A stretch of 64,000 bases of DNA from Natronomonas pharaonis DSM 2160 (GTDB lineage: Archaea; Halobacteriota; Halobacteria; Halobacteriales; Haloarculaceae): assembly GCF_000026045.1 (NCBI RefSeq), contig NC_007426.1, positions 558,001-622,000 on the forward strand, given 5' to 3'. The notes under the pieces were generated by a model, which did not search any database, was not told the DNA's origin, and worked only from the letters and a program-made list of their open reading frames with translations. Shown piece after piece: positions 52,562 to 60,771 of this stretch. Every line of letters starts with the position of its first letter. Within the stretch, counting starts at the first letter, position 1. A program made the position numbers and the translations under genes.

Positions 52562-54649
52562 TCATCGGGCGGTCATGGACTGGTCGGGCTTGTCGGCTTC
52601 GCCGACGCGCTCGGCCCCGCCGTCCTCGGCTGCACGGACGCGAACCGAACACTGCTTGAAGTTCGGCTCGCCCGTCGGGTCGCGCTTTCGCGTCGTGAGT
52701 TCGTTGACTCGCGGATGGTGGATGGGCAGCCAGACAACACCCGTAGGGACGGCCACGTCGTGTGTGAGGCGTGCCGGGACCGACCCACGCGGTGACTCAA
52801 CACGAACGGTCGCGCCATCGTCAGCCGTTGCAGTTTCCGGGTGGACTCGCGCCGTCGCCGGGTCGTCGTCGCCGGGGTCGCGCGAGCGGATGCCGGTGTT
52901 GTATTCGGCGTCGGTTCTGGCGGTCGTCAGCGTCAGCGGGTACGACTCGGAGGTCGGTTCGGCGAGCCCATCGAACGTGGCCGTCGAGAACCGCGCCCGC
53001 CCGGACGGCGTCGGGAACGTCCAGCCGCCGTCGTCGTCCAGATACCGGTAGCCGCCCTGCGTCGTCGCATCGGGGGCGGGCCACCGAACGGCGTGTTCGG
53101 CGTCGAGCCGCGCGTAGCTGACCCCGGAGCAGTCGGCAACAGTCCCGCGGGTCAAGGCGGCGAATTCCTCAAAGACGGCTGCGGGCTCGTCGGTCGCAAA
53201 CAGCCCCGGCTCGAAGGCGTTTCCAAGCGTCGTTATCAGCTCAAGGTCCGTCTTGACGCCGGCTGGTGGCTCCATCACGGGCCGCACCCGGGATATCCGA
53301 CGCTCCATGTTCGTCGTCGTCCCTTCACATTCCCCCCACGTCGCGGCGGGCAACACCACGTCCGCCAACGCCGTTGTCTCCGTACGGAACGCGTCCTGTA
53401 CTACGAGGAAGACATCTTCGAGCGCGTCCCGGACGGCGTCGGCGTCGGGCATTCCGGCGGCGGGATTCGTCGCGACGGCGTAGGCCGCATCGACGTGGCC
53501 GGCTTCGATGGCCTCAACGATACCGACCGGGCCGGGGCCGGTATCGTCCGGCAGGCGGTCGACCGGCACGTCCCACGCGCTGGCGACATCCCGCCGTGCT
53601 TCGGGGTCTGCGAACGGCCGGTGGCCGGGCCACGTTCCTTTCGCGGAACAGACGCGGGTCCCCATCGAGTTCGCCTGCCCGGTCAGCGAGAACGGGCCGC
53701 TCCCCGAACCGAGGTTGCCCGTCGCCAGACACAGGTCGACCAGCGCGGCGGCGGTGTCGGTACCCTGAACGTGCTGGTTGACGCCCATCCCCCAGTAGCA
53801 CAGCGTCGGTCGTGCAAGCGCCGCACAGAGTCGGTCAACAGTCGCCAGCGACACGCCGGCTCTTTCGGCGGCAGTCTCCGCCTCGGGAAGCACGGCTTGG
53901 AGGTCGTCGAACCCCACCGTGTGGTTTGCGACGAACTCGCGGTCGACCTCGCCACGGTCGAGCAATCGGGCAAGGACTGCACGGGCAAGCGCAAGGTCGG
54001 TTCCGGGGTCCGGTCTGACGTGTTCGTCTGCCGCCTGTGCGGTCTTTGTTTCCACCGGGTCGACGACGATGAGCTCTCCGTCGTCTGTCGCCGAATCGTG
54101 AATCCAGCGGAACATGACCGGGTGGGCGACCGCCGGGTTCGCCCCCCACACGAGATGTGTTTCTGCGTCGGGGATGTCATCGTATGTCGGCGGGGGCGCG
54201 TCGCTGCCGAAGGCGTCGTAGTAGGCAGCGACGGCGCTGGCCATGCACAGCGTCGTGTTCGCATCGTAGTGTCGGGTTCCGATGCCGCCTCGGGCGAGCT
54301 TTCCGAGCGCATAGGCGGCCTCGTTGGTCTGTTGGCCGCTCCCGAGGACGGCGACGCTGTGGGGGTCGTCCGCTATCTGCTCTCGGAGCCCGGTGACGGC
54401 CGCTCCGAGCGCGATATCCCATGTCGTCGGCACGAGCTCTTCCGAACGACGAACGAGCGGCCGCGTGAGCCACTCACCGCCGGGGTCCGTGCTCTCGCGG
54501 ATTCCGCGGCCGCAGGCCAGCCCCTCGTTGGTCGGATGGGCCGGGTCGCCGCGGGCGACGGCGACGCCGTCGCCGATGTCAGCACCGTGGTGGACGTGTC
54601 CGCAGCCGACCGCACACCGCATACAAGTCGTCGGAACCGGGTCGCTCAC
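52562..54649 (-). CDS. nasA: Assimilatory nitrate reductase, molybdopterin type
   Basis: Reduces nitrate to nitrite for nitrogen assimilation, probably with ferredoxin. The 695-residue protein has an N-terminal [4Fe-4S] site (Cys9, Cys12, Cys16 and Cys46 in TTCMRCAVGC ... ACGRG), then the molybdopterin domains (GSGQQTNEAAYALGKLAR, CYWGMGVNQHVQGTDT, GNLGSGSGPFSLTGQANSMG, LADVVLPAATWGECEGTTTNMERRISRV) and the C-terminal dinucleotide-binding barrel (LTLTTARTDAEYNTGIRSR). There is no export signal, which fits assimilation. The frame lacks an ATG at its 5' end; GTG 54649 gives the most family-like N-terminus, with GTG 54685 as alternative. A nitrate transporter is not in the window. Confidence 0.9.
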   Translation of the reverse strand: MSDPVPTTCMRCAVGCGHVHHGADIGDGVAVARGDPAHPTNEGLACGRGIRESTDPGGEWLTRPLVRRSEELVPTTWDIALGAAVTGLREQIADDPHSVAVLGSGQQTNEAAYALGKLARGGIGTRHYDANTTLCMASAVAAYYDAFGSDAPPPTYDDIPDAETHLVWGANPAVAHPVMFRWIHDSATDDGELIVVDPVETKTAQAADEHVRPDPGTDLALARAVLARLLDRGEVDREFVANHTVGFDDLQAVLPEAETAAERAGVSLATVDRLCAALARPTLCYWGMGVNQHVQGTDTAAALVDLCLATGNLGSGSGPFSLTGQANSMGTRVCSAKGTWPGHRPFADPEARRDVASAWDVPVDRLPDDTGPGPVGIVEAIEAGHVDAAYAVATNPAAGMPDADAVRDALEDVFLVVQDAFRTETTALADVVLPAATWGECEGTTTNMERRISRVRPVMEPPAGVKTDLELITTLGNAFEPGLFATDEPAAVFEEFAALTRGTVADCSGVSYARLDAEHAVRWPAPDATTQGGYRYLDDDGGWTFPTPSGRARFSTATFDGLAEPTSESYPLTLTTARTDAEYNTGIRSRDPGDDDPATARVHPETATADDGATVRVESPRGSVPARLTHDVAVPTGVVWLPIHHPRVNELTTRKRDPTGEPNFKQCSVRVRAAEDGGAERVGEADKPDQSMTAR

Positions 54650-54711
54650 CGCCTTTTCCCCCCGCCAGTCGCCGCTCGCGGACACGCTTCCGGGGATATC
54701 CCTCCGCCCAT
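54646..54711 (-). CDS. Possible 21-residue leader ORF overlapping the nasA start
   Basis: ATG 54711 opens a frame for 21 residues (MGGGISPEACPRAATG...) whose TGA overlaps the nasA GTG by four bases (GTGA). A TATA-like TTTATC (minus strand GATAAA) lies about 35 bp before this ATG. The promoter-ORF-nasA order suggests translational coupling, but the frame is short and could be chance. Confidence 0.3.
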   Translation of the reverse strand: MGGGISPEACPRAATGGGKRR

Positions 54712-54766
54712 GTGGCCGGCCGTCGAACACTGCCAGTGGTCGTTTATCATCCTCGTTGTATGGCAA

Positions 54767-55182
54767 GAACCATCACTCCAAAACCGTAGTCGTTGACGTG
54801 CGTCCGGCAACAACCAGCGGAATCAAACGTTCGCGAATTGTCCGGCGGCGGGGCGCGGTCATCAGGTACCTGTAGGTGCCGGAGAAACGAAAGTTGTCGG
54901 GGTCCGGCCGGACCCCGAACGGAGGAACCGATGGATGCCAGCCGTTACGGTTCGTTCTGAGCGGTGCTGTACAGGTCGCCGCGACCGACCGCGGCAACCT
55001 GGTCTATGGTGTGGGAAGGTATTATGCGATTGAATGCGGCAATATCGACACGAAGTGTAGAAACACTGAACGAGCGTCACAATATACTGCTCCAAAAGTT
55101 GTGGTTGTTCGCAACACTGTAGTAGCGGCAATCTCGAAACGGACGGCAACGCCTTTCGGCACGGCGGCAGAACCGCTCCGAT
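54767..55182. other. Region between divergent nasA and hemL, with palindromes
   Basis: About 415 bp with no ORF that I can support. It is less GC-rich than its surroundings in the right half. It contains a 22-bp perfect palindrome at 54897-54918 and a 10-bp palindrome CAGGTACCTG at 54863-54872. These may be regulatory sites for nasA or hemL. Confidence 0.55.
54897..54918. repeat. 22-bp perfect palindrome
   Basis: TCGGGGTCCGG followed by its exact reverse complement CCGGACCCCGA, without spacer. It can be a binding site for a dimeric regulator or, in RNA, a tight hairpin. Confidence 0.75.
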
Positions 55183-56523
55183 ATGAACCACGAAGGCTCC
55201 CGTTCGCTGTACGATAGAGCGCTTTCGGTGCTGCCCGGCGGCGTTAACTCGGCCGTCCGCGCCGCGCCGCAGCCGTATCCGGTGTTTGCCGACCACGGCG
55301 ACGGCGGGCACGTCATCGATGCCGACGGCAACCGCTACATCGACTGGATTCAGGGACTCGGCCCGCTGTTGCTCGGCCACGATATGCCCGAACAGCTTCA
55401 GGCGGCCGTCCAGTCTCGTGCTTCGGAGGGGCCGATGTACGGGATGCCATCCGAAATCGAGGTTGAACACGCCGAGTTCGTCTGCCGGCACGTCCCAAGC
55501 GTCGAGATGATACGCTTTGTCAACAGCGGCACCGAGGCCACCGTTTCGGCCTGCCGTCTCGCCCGCGCCGCCACCGGCCGGAACAAGATTGTCGTCATGC
55601 AGGGGGGCTACCACGGTGCCCAAGAGTCGACCCTCGTCGAGGGCGACGCCGACGACGTCGCGCCGTCGAGTGCCGGTATCCCCCAGTCCTTCGCTGAGCA
55701 TACGATTCCCGTGCCGTTCAACGACCCCGAGGCAGCAAGCGAGGTCTTCCGTGCCCACGGCGACGACATCGCCGCGGTGCTTGTCGAGCCAGTTCAGGCC
55801 AACATGGGCATCGTGTATCCCGAGGACGGCTACCACGAGGCGCTGCGGTCGCTGTGCGACGACTACGGCTCGCTGCTCATCTTCGACGAGGTCATCACCG
55901 GCTTCCGCGTCGGCGGGCTCCAGTGTGCCCAAGGGAAGTTCGACATTGACCCCGACATCACCACGTTTGGCAAGATAATCGGCGGCGGTTTCCCTGTCGG
56001 CGCGATTGGCGGGAAAACGGAGTACATCGAGCAGTTCACGCCTTCCGGCGACGTTTTCCAGGCGGGAACCTTCTCCGGGCACCCGGTCACGATGGCTGCC
56101 GGGCTTGAGACGCTGAAGTTCTGTGCCGAGGAGGACGTCTACGACCACGTCAACGAACTCGGGCGACAGCTCCGGGAGGGGCTATCGGACATCGTTGCCG
56201 ACCAGGCTCCCGAATACACCGTCGTCGGTACGGACTCGCTTTTCAAGGTGGTTTTCACCCGCGGTGACGGTACGCCGCAGGGTGAGGCCTGCCGCAACGG
56301 CTGCCGACAGTCCTCCGACTGCAGCCGCTACGGCACCTGTCCCACCAGCGCGACGGACGTTCGGGACGCCGAGACTGACCGCTATGCCCGGCTCTTCCGC
56401 CCGAAGATGATTGAAGAGGGGGTCCTTGTCTCCCAAAACCAGTTCGAGTCGAACTTCGTCTCCTATCGCCACACTGCGGAGGACGTCGAGGAGACGCTAG
56501 AAGCCTACAAGGAGGCCCTCTAG
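55183..56523 (+). CDS. hemL: Glutamate-1-semialdehyde 2,1-aminomutase
   Basis: Makes 5-aminolevulinate in the C5 route to tetrapyrroles (heme, siroheme, cobalamin). The 446-residue PLP enzyme has [11 protein letters not shown], the substrate loop [52 protein letters not shown] and Lys264 in [18 protein letters not shown] Cys-rich insertion with Cys370, Cys374, Cys380 and Cys386 lies before the last helix and is absent from bacterial enzymes I know. The nearby siroheme enzyme (left edge) and B12-dependent mutase need its product. Confidence 0.95.
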   Translation: MNHEGSRSLYDRALSVLPGGVNSAVRAAPQPYPVFADHGDGGHVIDADGNRYIDWIQGLGPLLLGHDMPEQLQAAVQSRASEGPMYGMPSEIEVEHAEFVCRHVPSVEMIRFVNSGTEATVSACRLARAATGRNKIVVMQGGYHGAQESTLVEGDADDVAPSSAGIPQSFAEHTIPVPFNDPEAASEVFRAHGDDIAAVLVEPVQANMGIVYPEDGYHEALRSLCDDYGSLLIFDEVITGFRVGGLQCAQGKFDIDPDITTFGKIIGGGFPVGAIGGKTEYIEQFTPSGDVFQAGTFSGHPVTMAAGLETLKFCAEEDVYDHVNELGRQLREGLSDIVADQAPEYTVVGTDSLFKVVFTRGDGTPQGEACRNGCRQSSDCSRYGTCPTSATDVRDAETDRYARLFRPKMIEEGVLVSQNQFESNFVSYRHTAEDVEETLEAYKEAL

Positions 56524-56900
56524 CGGTAGGCTTTTCGGAGGTACGCCAGCGCCGCGCCGAGCATCGCCAGATTGCCGAAGAAGGCCAGTCGCTCTCCGGA
56601 CCGGTCACCCGGCTCGGCGTTCCAGAAGTCGTGCATCGTCGGCGTCACGACGGCGAGAAACGTCACGACAGCACCGGTCGCTATCCGCGGAAACCGCCAC
56701 AGCGCCACCCCGATGCCGCCGACGAGCATCATCCCCGAAGCCAGCGGTGCGAGGACGTCCGGCACCGGAACGCCGGCTGATTCGGCGTACTCGACCGTCT
56801 CGTCCATCTCTCGGAAGTCTTCGCTGGCCTGTAGCGCTAGTCCGGCTCCGAAGAGTAGCCGGCCGAACGACAGCGATTGGTCTGTGTTATCGTCTACCAT
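56520..56900 (-). CDS. DoxX-like small membrane protein
   Basis: A 126-residue protein with four hydrophobic segments (about 12-26, 46-66, 70-92, 103-122) and the layout of DoxX/DoxD-like proteins: [18 protein letters not shown] at the start and the PTMHDFWN turn before the last helix. The role is unknown in haloarchaea; relatives take part in quinone or thiol redox chemistry. ATG 56900 is chosen because GTACAAAAAGC lies about 30 bp upstream. Its stop codon shares CTAG with the stop of hemL. Confidence 0.72.
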   Translation of the reverse strand: MVDDNTDQSLSFGRLLFGAGLALQASEDFREMDETVEYAESAGVPVPDVLAPLASGMMLVGGIGVALWRFPRIATGAVVTFLAVVTPTMHDFWNAEPGDRSGERLAFFGNLAMLGAALAYLRKAYR

Positions 56901-56924
56901 TTCACTGTTGGCTACCGGACCGTC

Positions 56925-56935
56925 GTACAAAAAGC
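56925..56935 (-). promoter_or_regulatory. TATA-like box of the DoxX-like gene
   Basis: GCTTTTTGTAC on the minus strand, about 30 bp before ATG 56900. Confidence 0.4.
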
Positions 56936-56979
56936 TGCGTCTCGGGGAAAATACGCTGTCAAATCAGCTATCCGTCGCT

Positions 56980-57228
56980 TCAGCTCCCGTAGGTTTCTTC
57001 GAGATACTCAACGATATCGTCTGACTCGGGCATTCCTTCGATACCGTGCTCCTCGTCGATGATGACCGGGACGCCCGTCTGGCCGCTTACGTCTTCGACC
57101 TCCGTTCGGTCGCTGTGGGACCGCGGCACCTCGATGCTGTCGTAGTCGAGTCCCAACTCGTCGAGCTTGTCGATGACTTTCTTGCAGTACGGACACCCCG
57201 CCAGCTCGTACAGTGTGATGTTTGCCAT
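56980..57228 (-). CDS. Glutaredoxin-like protein
   Basis: An 82-residue thioredoxin-fold protein with the active site CPYC (Cys12-Cys15) in ELAGCPYCKK, the cis-Pro motif TGVPVIIDEE and the GMPESDDIVEYL helix. This is the minimal glutaredoxin size. It would reduce protein disulfides or mixed thiols; haloarchaea use gamma-glutamylcysteine rather than glutathione, so that thiol is the likely partner. CTTTAGG on the minus strand (57252-57258) is 26 bp upstream of the ATG. Confidence 0.9.
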   Translation of the reverse strand: MANITLYELAGCPYCKKVIDKLDELGLDYDSIEVPRSHSDRTEVEDVSGQTGVPVIIDEEHGIEGMPESDDIVEYLEETYGS

Positions 57229-57307
57229 CGACTTCAGATACGCCCCGCCACCTAAAGAGCACGGCGGTGGCGGCCACAGGGTGTTACGACCCGAAAACGC
57301 CGTGGCG

Positions 57308-58753
57308 TCAGAACGCCACGAAACCGCCGTCGGCGAGGAAGAAGAACACGTAGTAGGCGACAAGCGCCAGCGCCAGAATCCACTGGCCGAGCGTCACGTC
57401 ACGTCGCTCTCCGACCGCGGTCTTGATGAGCGGATAGCTGAGGATACCCGCCGCGAGCCCGTCGGCGATAGAGGCTGTCAGCGGCATCACCGTAATCGTG
57501 AGGCCGCCGGAGATGGCCCAGACGGGGTCTTCCCAGTCGATGTCGGCGACACCCTGCAGCATGATGATACCGACGACGACGAGTGCGATGTAGGTCGCAT
57601 ACAGCGGCATGAGGCTCACGAGCGGCACGACGGCGAGCGAAGCGAGGAACAGGAGTCCGACCACGAGGGCGGTAAAGCCCGTCCGACCGCCTTCCTCGAC
57701 ACCGGTCGATGATTCGATGAACGTCGTCACCGTCGAGGTGCCGATTACCGCGCCAACGGTCGTTCCGACGGCGTCGGCCATCAGCGGCTTGTCGATGTCG
57801 GGGAGGTTCCCGTCGTCGTCAAGGAACCCGGCCACGCCGGAGACGCCGATGAGTGTGCCCGCGGTATCGAAGAAGTCCACCACGAAGAACGTAAAGACCA
57901 CAAGCAGGAAGACAAGCGGGTCCTCGGTTATCTGCCCGAGGCCGCTTACGAACCCCTCGACGAGCGGGAGGAAATTATACTGGACATCGAGGAGATACGG
58001 CACGAAGCCCTGTTCCTGAACGTCGGCGTAGGCCGGCGGCGCGAACTGCTCTTCGCCGTTTGGGAGCATCAGCGCGGCGACCCAGCCGGCCGCGGCGGTC
58101 GTGAGAATACCGACGATAATCGACCCCTTGATGCCGCGTGCATAGAGAAACAGCGTCAGTCCGAGTCCGGCAACGGCGACGAGTGCCGCCGGCTCAAGCA
58201 GGAAGTTACCGAGTTCAACCAGCGTTCCATCAGGATACGCCGCGACAACATTCATCTCCTGCAGCCCGAGAAACAGCAGGAAGATACCGATACCGGCGCC
58301 GACAGCGAACTTCACCGGCTCGGGGAACAGTTCGATGACGTACCGCCGTGCGCCGATGGCGGTCAACGCGATAAATATCAACCCCTCGACGAACACCGCT
58401 GCGAGCGCGACTTGCCACGGCACGCCCAAGCCGATAACGACGGTGAACGCGAAGAAGGCGTTTAGCCCCATCCCGGGTGCCAGCCCAAACGGCCGTTTCG
58501 CGTAGAACGCCATCACGAGAATAGCCGCAACCGACGCAAGGATGGTGACGACAGCGAGCATCTGGATGACCTCGCCCTGATTCATCCCGGCCGGCGGGTC
58601 GGTCATAATCGCTTCCGAGAGGATGGCCGGGTTGACGACGATGATATACGCCATCGCGAGGAACGTCGTCGCGCCAGCCACTGTTTCGGTCCTGTAATCC
58701 GTTCCGTACTCGTCGAAGTCGAAGTACGCCGCCAGCGAATCACCTACGCCCAT
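57308..58753 (-). CDS. AzgA-type purine (xanthine/guanine/hypoxanthine) permease
   Basis: A 481-residue integral membrane protein with 12-14 hydrophobic segments. The first signature TEVTAGATTFLAMAYIIVVNPAILSEA-like stretch (here TETVAGATTFLAMAYII) and GLAPGMGLNAFFAFT (about 92-106), together with DFFDTAGTLIGVSG and GTSTVTTFIESSTGVEEGGRTG, are the hallmarks of the AzgA subfamily. It takes up purine bases by proton or cation symport. The neighbouring PRTase-type genes suggest a salvage context. Confidence 0.93.
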   Translation of the reverse strand: MGVGDSLAAYFDFDEYGTDYRTETVAGATTFLAMAYIIVVNPAILSEAIMTDPPAGMNQGEVIQMLAVVTILASVAAILVMAFYAKRPFGLAPGMGLNAFFAFTVVIGLGVPWQVALAAVFVEGLIFIALTAIGARRYVIELFPEPVKFAVGAGIGIFLLFLGLQEMNVVAAYPDGTLVELGNFLLEPAALVAVAGLGLTLFLYARGIKGSIIVGILTTAAAGWVAALMLPNGEEQFAPPAYADVQEQGFVPYLLDVQYNFLPLVEGFVSGLGQITEDPLVFLLVVFTFFVVDFFDTAGTLIGVSGVAGFLDDDGNLPDIDKPLMADAVGTTVGAVIGTSTVTTFIESSTGVEEGGRTGFTALVVGLLFLASLAVVPLVSLMPLYATYIALVVVGIIMLQGVADIDWEDPVWAISGGLTITVMPLTASIADGLAAGILSYPLIKTAVGERRDVTLGQWILALALVAYYVFFFLADGGFVAF

Positions 58754-58880
58754 ACTATGTACTCCGTCATACTATCGGATGCGCTCTTAACGGTTGTTGT
58801 CTCGGGACGTACACCGTTCGCCGTCGAAACCGCGAGTTCGTCCAGCGGCCGGGGCGTTCCGTGCCTGACTCTCGGTCTGC

Positions 58881-59597
58881 TTACCCGTTCCGTTCGACAA
58901 GCGCGCCGACCGGGGCGTCGGTGTGGCGACGCGCCCGCTGGATTCCTTCGTCGCCGACGGCGATGAGCGCGAAGACGCCTATCACGTCGGCATCAGCCGA
59001 CCCGGCGATGTCCAACAGCAGTTCCTGTGTCTCGCCCGACCGGATGAGGTCGTCGACGACGAGCACGGAGTCGCCCGCGTCGATGGCGCTTTCGGGCAAA
59101 TAGTAATCTATCTCGATGCCCGAAGCGAGTCGCTGTCTGGCCTCGATGAACTCCTCGACGGCTGTCTCCCGGGACTGCTTGGCGTAGGCACAACGCGCCC
59201 CGAAGTACCGCGCCATCGCCGCCGCGAGCGTGATGCCGTCGGTTGCGGCTGTCAGTACGGTGTCCGGTGGGTCGATACCGAGGCCCTCAGCCGCGACCGG
59301 CGGCACAAGCGACAGCAGCGACTGGTCGAAGACCACTCGGGTGTTGTCGACATAGCCCTCCTCGTCGACGGCGATGCGGGCATTCAGCTCCGTCGCCAGC
59401 AGTTCGCGCCCGGCGCTGTCGACGATGTCACGCGCCCGCGTCTCGCTCGGCAGCACGTGGCCGTTCACATACCGGTTTAGGTCACCGGCCGGCAGCCCGG
59501 TCTCGTCGGCGAGTTCCTCGTAGGTCCGGGTCTCTTTCAGCGTCCGCAACACGTCGACGGCGCGCAACTGGAGGGCTGCCTTCTCCGAGCGGTTCAT
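58881..59597 (-). CDS. gfcR: GfcR-type transcriptional regulator (HTH + PRTase-like domain)
   Basis: A 238-residue protein. An N-terminal helix-turn-helix (TYEELADETGLPAGDLNRYVNG, about 25-46) is fused to a type I PRTase-like domain with the PRPP loop VLVVDDLIRSGET at 178-190. GfcR in Haloferax regulates glucose and fructose catabolism and has this design; the PRTase domain probably senses a metabolite rather than catalysing. Since the purine permease lies next to it on the same strand, control of purine uptake is a possible alternative. TGTATGAATAC about 29 bp upstream is the TATA candidate. Confidence 0.82.
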   Translation of the reverse strand: MNRSEKAALQLRAVDVLRTLKETRTYEELADETGLPAGDLNRYVNGHVLPSETRARDIVDSAGRELLATELNARIAVDEEGYVDNTRVVFDQSLLSLVPPVAAEGLGIDPPDTVLTAATDGITLAAAMARYFGARCAYAKQSRETAVEEFIEARQRLASGIEIDYYLPESAIDAGDSVLVVDDLIRSGETQELLLDIAGSADADVIGVFALIAVGDEGIQRARRHTDAPVGALVERNG

Positions 59598-59620
59598 ACT
59601 CCGAACCGGGTACCCCCACG

Positions 59621-59631
59621 TGTATGAATAC
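59621..59631 (-). promoter_or_regulatory. TATA-like box of the gfcR gene
   Basis: GTATTCATACA on the minus strand, about 29 bp before ATG 59597. Confidence 0.4.
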
Positions 59632-59687
59632 TTCGGAGTCTGTTGAAGGAAAGTTACACACGAGAATGGATATCACGCGGCCAACGC

Positions 59688-60209
59688 CTACCGGTCAGCC
59701 AATAGGTCCGAGGCCGTCACGAGCGATTCGAGTTCGATGTCGTGTTCGGCGAGGTTCTCCCGAGCGCCCTCCTCGCGGTCGACGACGACGATGACGCGGT
59801 CGACGGTCGCGCCGGCCTCCCGGAGTGCCTCGACTGCGTCGATGGCGCTTTGGCCCGTCGTTGCGATATCTTCGAGGACGACGACCTCCTCGCCGGCGTC
59901 GAAGTCACCCTCTATCTGGTTGCCCGTCCCGTACTCCTTTTTTTGCTTTCGGACGATGACGTAGGGGCTGTCCGTCTCAACGGCCGTTGCAGCGACAAGC
60001 GGTACCGCACCCAGCGCGACGCCGGCCAGCTTTGCGTCGCCGACACGGTCGGCGAAGGCATCGGCAATCTGCCGCAGACAGCCGGGGTCGGTTTCGAAGA
60101 CGTACTTATCGACGTAGTATTCGGACGTGCCGCCGTGGGAGAGTTCGAACTCGCCGAACTTCACAGCCTCGGCGTCCCGGAGCGCGTCGATGAGCTCTTG
60201 GTTTGCCAT
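59688..60209 (-). CDS. pyrE: Orotate phosphoribosyltransferase
   Basis: Forms orotidine monophosphate from orotate and PRPP in pyrimidine synthesis. The 173-residue protein has the orotate-binding [14 protein letters not shown] (24-37), [13 protein letters not shown] and the PRPP loop [13 protein letters not shown] at 109-121. The length is typical of archaeal PyrE. ATG 60209 is supported by a TATA-like box 26 bp upstream and by the conserved N-terminus starting there. The gene lies just upstream of gfcR on the same strand, about 90 bp apart from it. Confidence 0.93.
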   Translation of the reverse strand: MANQELIDALRDAEAVKFGEFELSHGGTSEYYVDKYVFETDPGCLRQIADAFADRVGDAKLAGVALGAVPLVAATAVETDSPYVIVRKQKKEYGTGNQIEGDFDAGEEVVVLEDIATTGQSAIDAVEALREAGATVDRVIVVVDREEGARENLAEHDIELESLVTASDLLADR

Positions 60210-60230
60210 ACCCGTCCGTTGTGCGGAGGG

Positions 60231-60239
60231 TACAAAAAG
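60231..60239 (-). promoter_or_regulatory. TATA-like box of pyrE
   Basis: CTTTTTGTA on the minus strand, 26 bp before ATG 60209. Confidence 0.45.
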
Positions 60240-60259
60240 CGGCGCGGAATCCCCCGGCT

Positions 60260-60553
60260 CTAGACGCTGTCTGTGATGTGGCCTTCCTCGCGGAGCTGGT
60301 CGGCTTCCTGCTTTTCGTAGCGCCAGACGACGTCGGCTTTCTCGTCCTGCCAGTCCCACGGCTCGACGAGCACGACGTCGTCTTCCCGTATCCAGATGCG
60401 CTTTTGCATCCGGCCGGGAATCCGCGCCGTTCGCTCTGTGCCGTCCATGCACCGGACCTTGACCCGGTTTGCCCCGAGCATGTTTGTCACGACGGCGAAC
60501 ACCTCGTCTCCCTCCGGCATCCGGAGGTTCTTTCGGCCCTCGTTGTCGCTCAT
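60260..60553 (-). CDS. Translation initiation factor eIF-1A (aIF-1A)
   Basis: A 97-residue OB-fold protein, the archaeal counterpart of bacterial IF1. [44 protein letters not shown] and [21 protein letters not shown] are diagnostic. It binds the 30S A-site and helps scan and start codon selection. ATG 60553 is used rather than an upstream in-frame ATG because a TATA-like box is centred 27 bp upstream of it. Confidence 0.95.
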
Positions 60554-60575
60554 AGCTGCCGCTTGGGTAGGCAAC

Positions 60576-60584
60576 CTTTTAATC
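60576..60584 (-). promoter_or_regulatory. TATA-like box of the eIF-1A gene
   Basis: GATTAAAAG on the minus strand, 27 bp before ATG 60553; it decides the start. Confidence 0.5.
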
Positions 60585-60691
60585 CTTTATCGGCATCGTC
60601 GCCCGCGCGCGGAGCGGAACTGGCCCTGGCGAGGACGGGCTTCGAATGCAATTTGTACCGCGCTTGTGCGTGCCGACCCCGCGCCTTCTAC

Positions 60692-60702
60692 GGCGTATAT
60701 AA
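60692..60702 (+). promoter_or_regulatory. TATA-like element upstream of the alcohol dehydrogenase gene
   Basis: CGTATATAAGC, about 75 bp before the dehydrogenase ATG; a second candidate GTTAAAC is at 60748-60754. Use of the first would give a transcript with a leader of about 50 nt, the second a nearly leaderless one. Confidence 0.4.
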
Positions 60703-60771
60703 GCCCGTTCCCTGCCAACCCGGCTACATTTATGTATGGTAACAACCGTTAAACCGGTGGCCCGGTAGTGT

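Noticed and set aside
52841-54796. Plus-strand ORF of 651 codons
   Set aside because: Antisense shadow of nasA; Arg/Gly/Val-rich without motifs.
54876-55217. Plus-strand ORF of 113 codons between nasA and hemL
   Set aside because: Runs through the palindrome and into hemL in another frame; composition unlike neighbouring proteins and no promoter at the right distance.
60590-60700. Possible RNA gene between eIF-1A and the alcohol dehydrogenase
   Set aside because: GC-rich with a GCTTCGAATGC stretch that recalls a tRNA T-loop, but no acceptor or anticodon arms can be built.
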